Source: Ochotona curzoniae (taxonomy: Eukaryota > Chordata > Mammalia > Lagomorpha > Ochotonidae). From it: 64,000 nt of DNA. A program made the translations under genes and the position numbers. Each line of letters starts with the position of its first letter. The stretch's first letter is position 1. The stretch lies in NCBI RefSeq assembly GCF_017591425.1, contig NW_024466599.1, forward strand, positions 77,232,501 to 77,296,500, given 5' to 3'. Below the pieces are notes generated by a model. It had not been told where the DNA came from and ran no database searches. It saw nothing but the letters and a program-made list of their open reading frames with translations. Shown piece after piece: positions 10,206 to 20,580 of this stretch.

Positions 10206-11448
10206 CTGTCATAGTCTCTTCATGGTTAGGGTTCTGAGATTAGCAGTTCAGTTGGAGGGTTCCCCAAAGAAAGTTTGTCTGAGGTGATCAAAGACCTGAT
10301 TTTTGTGTGTGCTTGCCAGTACAGGGTCCAGAACAGTCTGTTGTCCATGCATACTGCTGCTTATGCATATGCTGGTCGTTGCAATTGTTGGATCAGTTCT
10401 GTTTCCAGCCCTGTCTTCCACACAAACCGATGGGTGTTGCAGTCCAACCCAATCCTGCCCACTTCATACTCAGCCCTCACACAAACCAGTGACAGCTGCA
10501 GCCTAGCCAGAGAGACTCCCCATAACCCCTACCTGGCCTGCCCCCTAGCCTTGTTTCCATGCTTGCCAGTATGTACCGCAGACTTGTTCAGTCTGTCCCA
10601 CATCCCATTTTGTTCTTGTACATGTCAATGGGCATTGAAGCCTAGTTCAGACCAACCAACCCTACTATCCAGCCCGCACACTTACTGGCAGGTGTCTTTC
10701 TGTCTAGCCAACCCCGCCCCTGTCCTAGTTTACATAATCCCCAGTAGGAATGGCAGCCCAAGAGGGAGGTCCCACTATTTCCCTACTAGGCCACTCCCAC
10801 CCCTGGATTATGCACTCTCTAGGTGGCTCTGCAATTTAACTTGGCAGAATTAGCCTCCAGTGCTGGCCTCTGCCAGCTGATGCTGTGGCAAAGCCCAACC
10901 AACCCTCACCCACTTCAATTTATGCTTGCACCAATAGGAACAATCAGCCCAGCCTGATTTAGCAGATTTTTCCTTGATTTAGCTCACATAGGCCCACAGG
11001 TGTTATATCCCTTCCTGGTCTTATCTACTTCCATTCCACCTCAAACTCTCCAGGGGGAGTGGTTGTCCAGTAAGCCAGCCCACATTCCCCCTGCCGGCTT
11101 TGCCCCCTTCCTCCCTGGTGTGCTGTTTGGGCACTGCAGCCATAGCTGGTATGGCTCAATTCATCTTGGGATTTGCCAGTGAATGTTGTAGCCTGTCCTG
11201 GCCCAGCCCACCCAAACTTCCAGCTGATGCTGATGAGGGTTATAGCCTAGCCCAGCCAAGCCCGGCAAGCACTCAATCCCAGCTCTAATATGCACTGGTA
11301 TGTGTTGTGACCAAACCTGGCCCGATCCATACTCTGTTTCGGTGCTTGGATTCACCAGCAGGTGATATGAACTGGTTCAGACTGGTCTGCCTCCAACCTA
11401 TGCCAAATGTATGTTAGTAAGTATCTTTTTCTGACCTGGTCTGGGTTT
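10206..11448 (+). mobile_element. GC-rich composite retroposon body, copy B
   Basis: Colinear with the reverse complement of 5600-6740 (copy A). Landmarks in the same order: GGTTAGGGTTCTGAGA, ATACTCAGCCCTCACA, TGTCTAGCCAACCCCGCCCC, CACTATTTCCCTACTAGGCC, CAATCAGCCCAGCCTG, GGATTCACCAGCAGGTGATA. Identity is moderate, perhaps two thirds by eye. It lacks the A-type 3' end in sense orientation; near 11448 it runs straight into L1 ORF1-tail sequence. Its 192-codon open frame (10275-10853) overlaps the homologous position of copy A's 113-codon frame. Confidence 0.65.
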
Positions 11449-12290
11449 CATTTTCTTGATAGAGAAGAGGAATAGCACCTATCAAAACCAAAAGCAAATG
11501 CAAAGAACAATCCAGTCAAATAACAACAGAAGACTAAATTAATGAACAACCCATTGCTAAAATGACAGTACCAAATTACCCCATATTCATATTAACACTT
11601 AATGTAAATGTATTAAACTAATCAATCAAGCATTATAGATTAGTAGAATGAATTAAAAAACAAAATCCGTCTACTTGTTGCCTACAGAAGACACATTTTA
11701 CCAACAAAGATCTGTGGAAACTATATCTCAAGGATTTTGATTCTTTTTGTTTGCTTGTTTCACCTCTTCAAAACACTTTCTTCTCATTAAATTCTTCAAT
11801 GACTCATAGATCATACAGTACCATCATTTTCTTCAAGAAGGTTCTTGATTTCCCTTCTCAATTCTTCAGTGACACATTAGTCATTCAGTAGCATGTTATT
11901 TAACTCCATGGTGTTGTTAATTTTTTCTTCAAGTTGTTGATTTTGGAATGTGGCTTTTCATTTAAGGGAATGCATACTAACTACATAATGGAGACTCATA
12001 TCCAGATGTGAGGATACAATGCAGTATGCATCTCTACTTCCAGATCAAAGATGGACTCCCAATGAAACTGTTTACTATATCTTGACAATAGGATGCTGGA
12101 CCCTCTGCCATTGTCCATGCCTGTAATAAGGGATATATGACTGTGAATGAAGAACTATATTATAGTAGTACTATAGGGGAACTCAGTGGGTAGGGGGAGG
12201 GAATTCGGGATGGGATAAGGGAAATCCCAGGGCCTATGGAACTGTATCATAAAATGATAATAATTTTTAAAAAGGTTTAAAAAGTGAATT
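11449..12290 (+). mobile_element. ORF2-less L1 tail (ORF1 end, ORF2 stub, 3'UTR)
   Basis: Starts with GAGAAGAGGAATAGCACC, the ORF1 end also seen at about 15500. The ORF2 start follows (ATG at about 11562; TTAATGTAAATG is the N-terminal endonuclease LNVN block, with a stop two codons later in this copy). After about 50-55 codons (ACAAAGATCTGTGGAAACTA, about 11705-11727) the sequence jumps into 3'UTR. The 3'UTR ends in GGAACTGTATCATAAAATGA and an A-rich tail at about 12270. The endonuclease core, reverse transcriptase and C-terminal domains are absent. The same junction occurs at about 15745. It may be a separate 5'-truncated insertion next to copy B or its true 3' part. Confidence 0.75.
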
Positions 12291-12292
12291 CA

Positions 12293-12625
12293 GGGCCCGG
12301 CGCGGTGGCGCAAGTGGTTAAGGTCCTCGCCTTGCACGCCCGGGATCCCATATGGGCGCCGGTTCTAATCCCGGCAGCCCCGCTTCCCTTCCAGCTCCCT
12401 GCCTGTGGCCCTGGAAAGCAGTCGAGGACGGCCCAAAGCTTTGGGACCCTGCATCCGCGTGGGAGACCCGGAAGAGGCTCCTGGCTTCAGATCGGCATAG
12501 TATCGGCCCGTTGCGCTCACTTGGGGAGTGAATCATCAGACGGAAGATCTTCCTCTCTGTCTCTCCTCTCTGTATATCCGCCTTTCCAGTAAACAAAATA
12601 ATAAAAATAAATCTTAAAAAAAAAA
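12293..12625 (+). mobile_element. Young CSINE, near consensus
   Basis: Best-preserved copy here. GGGCCCGGCGCGGTGGCGCA with A box at 12305-12316, exact B box GGTTCTAATCC at 12361-12371, many CpGs intact, AATAATAAAAATAAATC tail. Flanks AAAAGTGAATTCAG (before 12293) and AAAAATGAATTTAG (from about 12621) are a likely target duplication with two changes. It sits directly behind the tail of the L1 at 11449. Confidence 0.95.
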
Positions 12626-13080
12626 TGAATTTAGTCAGTTTTTTCTGGAAGCCTTTGCAGACTAATTGTACTCCATAATGGGGATTCCTTCACTTTGAAT
12701 TTGAACTATATACTGCATTCATTCAATACATGCCCAGCTGGTGCTTCAGAATAACTCGCTACTTTGTGTCTGTTTTATCTGGAGTTTGAATGCTTCCCTC
12801 CTCCTTGAGGATATCTAGCACTGCACTGGAAACAAGCCAGTGCTTGGCAAATGAGTAATGCAGTGCCTAGGCATCAATATAAACTGACATAGAGCACCAT
12901 AAGAAAACATGTTGCTCCATTGTTACTCTTGTTGCAGATCATGAAATGGCCTAGGAAATCTTAAGGTGCTCCATAGACACAGTCATCATCAGGCTCTGCC
13001 TTGCACCCAAGAAATACATGCTTGCTTGGTCTTATCTACATTCTATTTGTCAGGCCTTGAGCTTCTTCGTTCCCATTAAA
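12626..13080. other. Apparently single-copy non-coding DNA
   Basis: No recognised repeat or gene; short open frames only. Confidence 0.35.
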
Positions 13081-13083
13081 GTT

Positions 13084-13409
13084 AGGCATTATAGCTAAAT
13101 CCTTGCCTTGGACATGCTGGAATCCCATACGGATTCCAGCTACACTTCCAATCCAACCCCCTCTGTGTGGCCTGGAAAAGCAATGGAGGATGGCCCAAAG
13201 CCTTGGGACCTGCACCTGCCTGAGAGACTCACAAGAAGCTCCTGGCCCCTAGGTTTGCATCAAGATGAAGGTTCCCTTTATTTCCCTGCTAGGTCATTTG
13301 AGACCTGTTGAGGCCACTTAGGGAGTGAAAGAGCAGACAGATCTTTTTATTTGTATTTCTTTCTGTAAATCTATCTTTCCAATAAAAATAAAATAAATAT
13401 ATATTTAAT
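13084..13409 (+). mobile_element. CSINE, diverged
   Basis: Recognisable centre (GGATGGCCCAAAGCCTTGGG) and tail (CTTTCCAATAAAAATAAAA), but the head lacks part of the GGATCCCATATGGG block, the B box is lost (ATTCCAGCTACA), and foreign bases interrupt the 3' half near 13258-13300. Confidence 0.75.
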
Positions 13410-14596
13410 TCCCAGTAAAGGAGACTCAAGATGGCAAAACAGGATAAGGACACGTTTAAACAGACCAAGAAATATTAGCCAGAGTGAAGCAAAGAGGGCA
13501 CATTCCAGGAAATAGGAGAGGATAGAACAACAGCAGAGGGGTACCTGGAGACTGACAGACACAGGAAAGCAGTGGACACAACAGTGTGGTGTTGCAGTGA
13601 CTGATACTCCAACGGCATTCAGCTAACAGCAATCTGAACTCCACCGGCAGTCGGAACTCCACCAGCAACTAGGTGGGAAGGGACTTTCACTTGGAGCTTG
13701 GGAGGTGAACCCAAAGAACTGCCCATCCTGCTGGTCCATTTGATTTGACTAAGAGCAGAGACAGAGCAGTAGATCACAGACAGGCAGTGTGAGAACAGCG
13801 TGGATTTCACAGTCCAGTCAGCCCCCTAGAGCCAAATTGGGCACCGTTTTGCTTACAGAGGCAAAGGCAAGGGAAAGGACTGAGCTGGGAGTGAACTCAT
13901 TTCTGACTCAGTGAACTGCATCATTGTGGCATTCTACAGGTTCCAACCAAGACAGGTCTGGGTAGCCCTCAGACCTGATGGCCAAAAGATCAAGAACTCT
14001 AGTAGTGGTACATCAGGTGCCATTTTGTACACTGTGGTAATAGCTTTAGGACTACAGGGGCCAACAGTGAACTGCGCATGTACCGAGCTTGCGAGAACTC
14101 AGTGAACTCAGTGAATTGCACTGGTCCTGCAGGAAAATAATATTGACTGTGGCATCATATGGATCAAAATAGGTTCATGTGGCAACCAGACCTAACATCC
14201 AACATGTTCCGGCAAGATCAGCAAGACCAACAATGTAGCTATATAGGACACCTGGTGTCTCTCTAATCCTGGGACCTGCTCCAAACAAAAGTGGGAGAAA
14301 GATTGCAGAGACAATAGTGCAATCTTAGCACGATATCACAGGAGGTGGATAGTGGTGATCCAGGAGCTGGGGCTACAGAGACAATGGTGGAAGTCTAACA
14401 TAAGAAACCAGACCTGGAACTCAACTGGAGGGAGTGGCATAAGTGAATGCAAACAAACAGCCGTGTACAAACTACACAATAAGTGAAATCAAACTGTAAA
14501 CCTGTGGGTGACACAGCTTAGAAAACTGCCACATGGAGAAATCCCTGCTAACCAGAAGTACAATGAGCAGGAGCAAAAGAAGAGACAAAGGCACAA

Positions 14597-15556
14597 TGAA
14601 TATTATTGAATATTACTGAAAACTCCCCTGAAAAGGAGCAAAACACTTTGCTAACCTCAGAGTTAATGAGGAAGACATAGAGAAAATGGGGCAAAGAGAA
14701 TTCAGAAAACTCATTTTAAAGCATCTGATCAACGATGAAAAGCACATACAAGAGTTCAAAGAATTTAAGGAAGCAATAAAGTAAATCAAGATTGATATAT
14801 CAGAAATTAAGAACACAGTAGAGCAAATTAAAAGTACAGTGGAGAGTCTGCAAAGTAGAATGAAAGAGGCAGAAGAAAGAATTTCAGAATTCTTTCTCCT
14901 TTCACCAGGCGGAGGCAAACAAAAAGCTGGAAGCAGAGCTGGATCCGGCCAAAAAAAAGTATTCAGGAATTGAAAGACACTGGTAAGAAGTCAAGTATCA
15001 GAGTTATGAGAATTCCAGAAGGTGCAGAAAGAGAAGCTGAGTTTGCGAATGTATTTACTGAAATAATCAAGGAAAATTTCCCTAATCTAGAGAAAGAATT
15101 GGGAAACAAGATCCAGGAGGGGCACAGAACTCCCAACAGGCTTGATCAAAAGCGATCTTCACCAAGACACATGATCATCAAGCTCTCTTCAATTGAACAT
15201 AAGGAAAAGATCCTGAAATGTGCACGTGAAAAAAAAAATCAATTGACATATAAAGAAATGCCAATTAAATTCACAGGAGATCTCTCACAGGAAACTCTAC
15301 AGGCAAGAAGAGAATGGAGCTATATATTTCAGATTCTAAGAGAAAAAAAAAAAAATGTCAGCCTAGGATAACATATCCAGCAAAGCTTTCTTTTGTCTTT
15401 GAAAATGAAATAAAATTCTTTCACAGTAAAGAAAAGTTAAAAGAATTTGCCTCCTCCAAATCTGCCCTACAAAGAATACTTCAAGATGTTCTCTTGACAG
15501 AGAAGAGGAATAGCACCAAACAAAACCAAAGGCAAATGGAAAGAACATCCCAGTAA
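14597..15556 (+). pseudogene. L1 ORF1 (RNA-binding protein), inactivated
   Basis: L1 ORF1p is a trimeric nucleic-acid chaperone that coats L1 RNA. Seen here: an N-terminal helical, heptad-like segment (about 14665-14890: FKEFKEAIK, IKNTVEQIKSTVESLQSRM) typical of the coiled coil; then an RRM/CTD-like region (14970-15556) with ENFPNLEKELG, PRHMIIKLSS, KEKILKCAREK, IKFTGDLS and PRITYPAKLSF blocks. Breaks: an in-frame stop at 14782-14784, a frameshift between about 14890 and 14970, and a second frameshift in the A-run near 15343-15355. The open pieces are 14970-15371 and 15314-15556, in different frames. The exact start is uncertain. Frame ends at TAA 15554-15556. Confidence 0.85.
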
Positions 15557-15599
15557 AATGACAACAGAAGACTAAGTCAATGAACAACCCATTCCTACA

Positions 15600-15755
15600 A
15601 TGACAGGACCAAAGTACGACCCATACATATTAACCTTGAATGTAAATGGCTTAAGCTCAATCAAATGGCACAGATTAGCAGACTAGATTAACAAACAAAA
15701 CCCATCTGTTTATTGTCTGGAGGACAACAAAGATCAGTGGAAACTATATCACATT
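15600..15755 (+). pseudogene. L1 ORF2 N-terminal stub
   Basis: ORF2 would encode endonuclease plus reverse transcriptase. The frame opens at ATG 15600 and reads YILTLNVNGLSS, the conserved N-terminal endonuclease block with the catalytic-site asparagine. An in-frame stop follows at about codon 30, and after DNKDQWKLY the sequence crosses into 3'UTR. No reverse-transcriptase motif remains. Spacer from the ORF1 stop is about 43 bases. Confidence 0.8.
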
Positions 15756-15953
15756 GATTTTGTTGTTTTCTGTTGGTTTCATCGCTTCAAAACACTTTCT
15801 AATGATCAAATCATTCAATGACTTGCAGATCATAGAGTAGCATCACTTTCTTCAAGAAGGTTCTTGATTTTCATTTCTTCAGCTACATGTTAGTCATTTA
15901 ATTGCATGTTATTTAACTTCTTGGTTAATTTCTTTTTTCTTCCTGATGTTGAT

Positions 15954-15973
15954 TTGTGTGTGTGTGTGTGTGG
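15954..15973. repeat. (GT)n microsatellite in L1 3'UTR
   Basis: About ten GT units within the 3'UTR of the L1 at 13410. Confidence 0.9.
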
Positions 15974-16436
15974 CTCTTCATTTAAGGGAATGTATAGTAG
16001 CTGTGTAATGGAGACTGTCATATCTAGTAACATGTCATTTAACTTCATGGCATTGTAAATTTCTATTTTTCTTTCTATTATTGATTTTGTATCGTGACTT
16101 TTCATTTGAGAGGATGTACAGTAGCTGTGAAATGGAGACTAACATCCAGATGTGAGGATACAATGCAATATGCATTTCTACTTCCAGAGAAAGATGGACT
16201 CCCAATGAAAATATTTACTATATTTTGACAATAGGATTCTGGTCTCTCTGCCATTGTCCATGCCCACAATGATGGACATATGACTGTGTATGAAGAACTA
16301 TACTTTAGTAATGATATAGAGGAACTAGTCGGGCCTGGGAAGTGGGGAAATTGGGGCTGGGATAAGGGAAATGCCAGGATCCTATGGAACTGTATCATAA
16401 AATGATAATAGTAATAATAAAGTCTAAAAAAAGTAA

Positions 16437-19150
16437 ACAAACAAACAAAATAATTTCCATTAAAATAGTTCCTGACCTCATCAGTTTATTTGGTATCAAC
16501 GAACAACTAGTATTAGCATTGATGTGTCTATAATTAACTGATAGCTGAATAAACATTTGAGAAATTACTATCACCAACAACCTCTGTTACTACAAACTAG
16601 GCTTTCTATTTCTTCTCTAAAAACCTTTCTGGATTGAAAGTATCTGTTGGGAAACAAATTTACAACCCCTCAGACACTACTTATTGCAACTGCTATTTCA
16701 TGTAGATCTTGGAGTCACAATAATTCCTTTAGTTATAACCTTATAATCATCGCACATCTTTGAACCCCACTGCAAATTAATTTTGTGGAAGGAAAAGGAG
16801 TAATGAGGTTGTCTCAAATACCCCAGAAAAGCATCTGTTACCAGAAGGAGAGGCAATCCCCTAATAGTCACAAAGCTCAGAAACAACAGGTGGGTAATCA
16901 AATTTTATGATTCTCCACCAGGCAGAACATCACGTTATATTTTATTTATTTATTTATTTGTTACAATTTGAGTGGTGACAATGATTCCCAAAAGGATAAT
17001 GTGCCCCTTCTAGGCTTGAGCTGAGTTCTGCTTTGCAGTTATGCTGTGATTTCCTGATGATGTGGTTCCAGTCTTCACATATCATGTCCTTTCAGTGTGT
17101 ATTATGCATTTGTCTAGCTCAGATAGAGAGCATAGGCCACATGACACATGTTTCCCTGAATTAGCAATACTCAAGTCAAGATCATCAATGTAAAGAGAGA
17201 GGAGATACCCCCAAAAGCTCTTTAGATCTTGCTTTAGTGGCCTGAATAGTGCTGGTGTGGGGTCAGGAGGAGAGTGAGGGACAAATTCAGGAAGTGTGAG
17301 AAGATGAGGGAGAAGAGGAAAATGAAAGCTGTCAGGAGGAATAAAATGATTTTCCTCCATTCATTCAACACCCTGTTTTCTGAATTGTGACCTAACTTGG
17401 AATGTCATAATTCTGATTACAACTACCGAAGGTTCTTAAAAGATTCTGCAAAGAAATGCACAGTTCCTGATCAGAGTCAAGCTGTTTTTAAGTTTCCTAA
17501 GAGTTCTCCCTTTGGCCCTTGGATATGGTCAAGGTTCTGCTCTGCTGAAATGAAGGTAAGCTGTCTTGACATGTGACAAGTGTGCTTTACACATCCTAAC
17601 TCCTTTGCTTACATAGAACCAAGATTGGGTAAAAACAAGTGGCTGTTTATCTGGAGACAGGAATTATTCCTATTATTTATTCAGTATTCAGTTAGATACA
17701 CACAGGTTTCTGTCCTACTAAAATATTACTGGGTTTTTCATAAAGGGAAAGACAGAAAGGGAAGGGGGCATGGTGATAAGCAGAGGACAATGCAACGTAG
17801 CACAGTTGTTCAGCACCGTGGACAGTGCCATCTAGCTTGGTATCATCCAGTACAGGTGAAAAGCTATCATGTAACAATTCCTCCAAAATTCTTTTAAAAA
17901 ACGTTGAATCTCTATCTAGTAAATCATGTCAACACTTTTAATCAACATATTTGAGTTCAGCATTTTTTCAATATTATTGAATACATTTAGTACCTCACAT
18001 TGATTAATACACCAGTCCTAATATTAACAACTTTGGAGTCAAGAAACAGCAAGTCTTTTTAAGAATTAATATTATTATATTAGAATTATTCCACACACTC
18101 AGTATTGTATTACTGAGCAGAATTATATTTCTTCTTCAAAATCCTTGTCCATAAGTTTCTAAATTAAATACAATTACTTAAAAGAAATCAATAGCAAAGC
18201 TAAGGCTCCTTATTCTATAGCTAGTTCCGAAAATAATTCAAGATCTTTTCTTTTTTTACCAGAACAATGTTTAGTCATGTTTGAAGAATATTTTAAGAGG
18301 CCCTAAATCAGATTAAGTGCTGGCTTTCAGGTCTTGGTATCTCGGAATGCTGCCAGATAGCAATCTCTGCGATTGAGTCATTTTGCATTAGGAAAGCTTG
18401 TTCCGATGATGCCCAAATGACTCATGGCTTTAAATCTCTTAAAAAGAGCCATGAGACCTGCAATGTTAATTACATTATGGGACAGAGGGAGAAATATTTA
18501 ATAGAACTGAATCCAAATTATGTGTCTTAGGCTCCCATCTGCAGAGTGTTTTGGGGCACAAGTTTATCCTCACAGGGCAGGCATCTTGGTCTCATGATAA
18601 CAAGGTCATTGGTGTTTCAGTTTCCAAATTCTTCTTTAATGAATCAAACACTAACTTACATGATCTCAGTAATTAGAATGTGTGTAATTTGGCCTTATCT
18701 GGCCCAGGCTACGGTTGAAGACTGTGGTACCGGGAAGCTGCTGCTGCTGGATGCTCAAAGGGTAAACTGACTGTAGATGTCATTGTGAAAGGAGTGCTTT
18801 ACAGGAAAGAGCTGTTTTCCCTGAGTATGAAGAATAGGTCTGTTGAACAATATGCTCCAGACAACGTTTGTTTGCTGGGAGGAGATTTTGCTTTGGCTTA
18901 ACATGCTGACACTAGGCACGTTAATCATGGACAGTGTGACGTGTATGTCCTTTACAGATTGAAATAAAGGCACTTTGTTTAGTGAGCTTTGTTAAGAAAT
19001 ACTTAGATTTATCTACAATGAAACTTTTTAAACCTTTTATTTTACCTGTCTGATTTGATGGGGTCTGAGTCTACTGTAACAGGAATATCAGATTTCCTCA
19101 ATAATTGATTTCATCAATACAGCTTTAAAAATTGTTCTGCTGATAATATT
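16437..19150. other. Long single-copy AT-rich block
   Basis: No repeat family recognised over 2.7 kb apart from a (TTTA)n run at about 16940-16960. Open frames are short and unconvincing. Relative freedom from insertions makes this a reasonable place to look for conserved non-coding sequence, notably 18300-18500. Confidence 0.4.
18374..18424. promoter_or_regulatory. Candidate regulatory site: paired AP-1 motifs
   Basis: Exact TGAGTCA (18374-18380) and TGACTCA (18418-18424) lie 44 bases apart (start to start) in single-copy DNA, with TTTTGCATTAG next to the first and GTTAATTACATTA about 45 bases after the second. Such short motifs occur often by chance, so this is only a candidate. Confidence 0.2.
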
Positions 19151-19154
19151 TCTT

Positions 19155-19460
19155 AAATTTTTTTTTGTTTATTTAACTGGGGTGACATGGAGAGAGATCT
19201 TTCATTTGCTGTCTCATTTCACAGATGGTTGCAAATTCCAGGGCTAAGCCAGGCCTAAGAGCCAGGAACTCTACCTGCGTCTCCCATGTGAGTGATATGG
19301 CTTGCTGCCTGCCCAAGCAAAACAGCAGAAAGCTAAATCGGAAGCATTGGATCCAGGAGTCAAATTGGAAGCATAGAGCCCAGGAGTCGAATCTGCACTC
19401 TGATATAAGATGTAGTTGCCCCGAGCAGTGCCTTAACCCTTTATGCCACATTGCCTACCC
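19155..19460 (-). mobile_element. Old SINE, antisense
   Basis: Reverse tRNA-derived SINE: GGAGAGAGATCTTTCATTTG tail-side region, GTCTCCCATGTGAGTG centre, GAGTCGAATCTGCACTCTG (B-box complement), and CCTTAACCCTTTATGCCACA at the tRNA end. Older family type than the pika copies. Confidence 0.7.
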
Positions 19461-19494
19461 CAGAAAATGTTTTTCAAATCTATGCAGGTATTTA

Positions 19495-19790
19495 AAAACA
19501 TATTTATTTTTACTTCAGAGGCAGGTTTGACAAAGAAAGAGAGAGAAAGAGATCTTCCAGCCTTTTGGTTTACTCCCCAAATGACCATAGCAGCTGGAGC
19601 TGAGCTGATATGAAGCCAGTAGTCAGGATCTCCCATGTGATAGAGGGGCTCAACGACATGAGCCATCCTCTGTTGCTTTTTCAGGTCATAAGCAGGAGTT
19701 GGTCAGAAGTGGTATAACTGGAACTACAACTGGTGGCCATATGAGACTCTGGTGCTGTAGGTAAAAAATTAGCCTGTGCTGGTATCACCC
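19495..19790 (-). mobile_element. Old SINE, antisense
   Basis: Second reverse SINE 35 bases from the previous one: GAAAGAGAGAGAAAGAGATC, TTTACTCCCCAAATGACCAT and GGATCTCCCATGTGATAG blocks, tRNA-like end near 19780. Confidence 0.65.
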
Positions 19791-19969
19791 CGGTCTCCAT
19801 ACATGTTTTTCAATAACCCATTAGCTTTTTGATGATCTTTCATGTATTTCTACTTACTGTATGGTTTGTACAGATATTAGGTGCTATTTTTCATTGTCCC
19901 AGAGTATATCAAAGATCCTAAATGGTGCAATATTTTGATAAGATTGTAGCTTTTTAAAAATTATTTTTG

Positions 19970-20260
19970 GGGCCCAGCGCGATGGCGCAGCGGTTAAGGT
20001 CCTCTCCTTGCACGCCCAGGATCTAATCCTGGTGGCTCCACTTCCCATCCAGCTCCCTGCTTGTGGCCTGGGAAAGCAGTCGAGGATGACCCAAAGCTTT
20101 GGGACCCTGCACCCACGTGGGAGACCCGGAAGAGGCTCCTGGCTTCGGATTGGCTCAGCTCCAGCTGTTGCGGCCGCCTGGGGAGTGAATCATGGGACTG
20201 AAAATCTTCCTCTCTGTATATCCGCCTTTCCAATAAAAAATAAAATAAATCTTGAAAAAA
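19970..20260 (+). mobile_element. CSINE with internal head deletion
   Basis: Sense copy, otherwise well preserved (GGCCCAGCGCGATGGCGCAG; centre GGGACCCTGCACCCACGTGG). About 20 bases between CCCAGGATC and TAATCC are missing, so the B box and the CATATGGG block are mostly gone. Also short in the CT-rich stretch. Flanks AAAAATTATTTTTG and AATATATATTTTTG suggest a target duplication. Confidence 0.88.
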
Positions 20261-20299
20261 TATATATTTTTGAAAACTGCTTGAGGGACACACAGAGAA

Positions 20300-20361
<62 letters not shown>

Positions 20362-20364
20362 ATA
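20300..20364. repeat. Compound (AGTA)n-(AATA)n microsatellite
   Basis: About nine AGTA units followed by about eight AATA units, adjoining the T-rich side of an old antisense SINE. Confidence 0.95.
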
Positions 20365-20580
20365 GAATAATCCAATTCACTGATTAACTCCTGGCACTCT
20401 GACAGGCCAAAGCTCAGAGATGGGTCCTCGGGACTCACGCTGTGTCTACCACACAGTTGGTGGAATCCCAAGTACTTAACTCATCACTGCCGCCTCTCAG
20501 TCACTACTAGTCCAGGAAGCTGGAGTCAAGAGACAAAGGAGGGTATTGAACCTAAGCAATCTGCTGTGGGATGCCCTTCC
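20365..20580 (-). mobile_element. Old SINE, antisense, whose tail seeded the microsatellite
   Basis: Eroded reverse SINE: GGGACTCACGCTGTGTCTAC, then CAAGTACTTAACTCATCACTG and GGGTATTGAACCTAAGCA (B-box complement side). The neighbouring tetranucleotide repeat occupies its tail position. Confidence 0.45.

Larger units (their letters stand above)
13410..16436 (+). mobile_element. L1 with 5'UTR, broken ORF1 and ORF2 stub
   Basis: Lagomorph L1, about 3.0 kb. It begins near GGAGACTCAAGATGGC, the usual L1 5'UTR opening. The 5'UTR spans about 13410-14590, ORF1 about 14597-15556, ORF2 starts at 15600 but stops after about 50 codons, and a 3'UTR of about 0.68 kb ends in GGAACTGTATCATAAAATGA with an A-rich tail. 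A complete L1 of this kind should be over 6 kb; most of ORF2 is missing while both ends are present. This 5'UTR is unrelated by eye to the GC-rich A/B/C body, although the ORF1 end, ORF2 stub and 3'UTR match the element at 11449. Confidence 0.85.
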
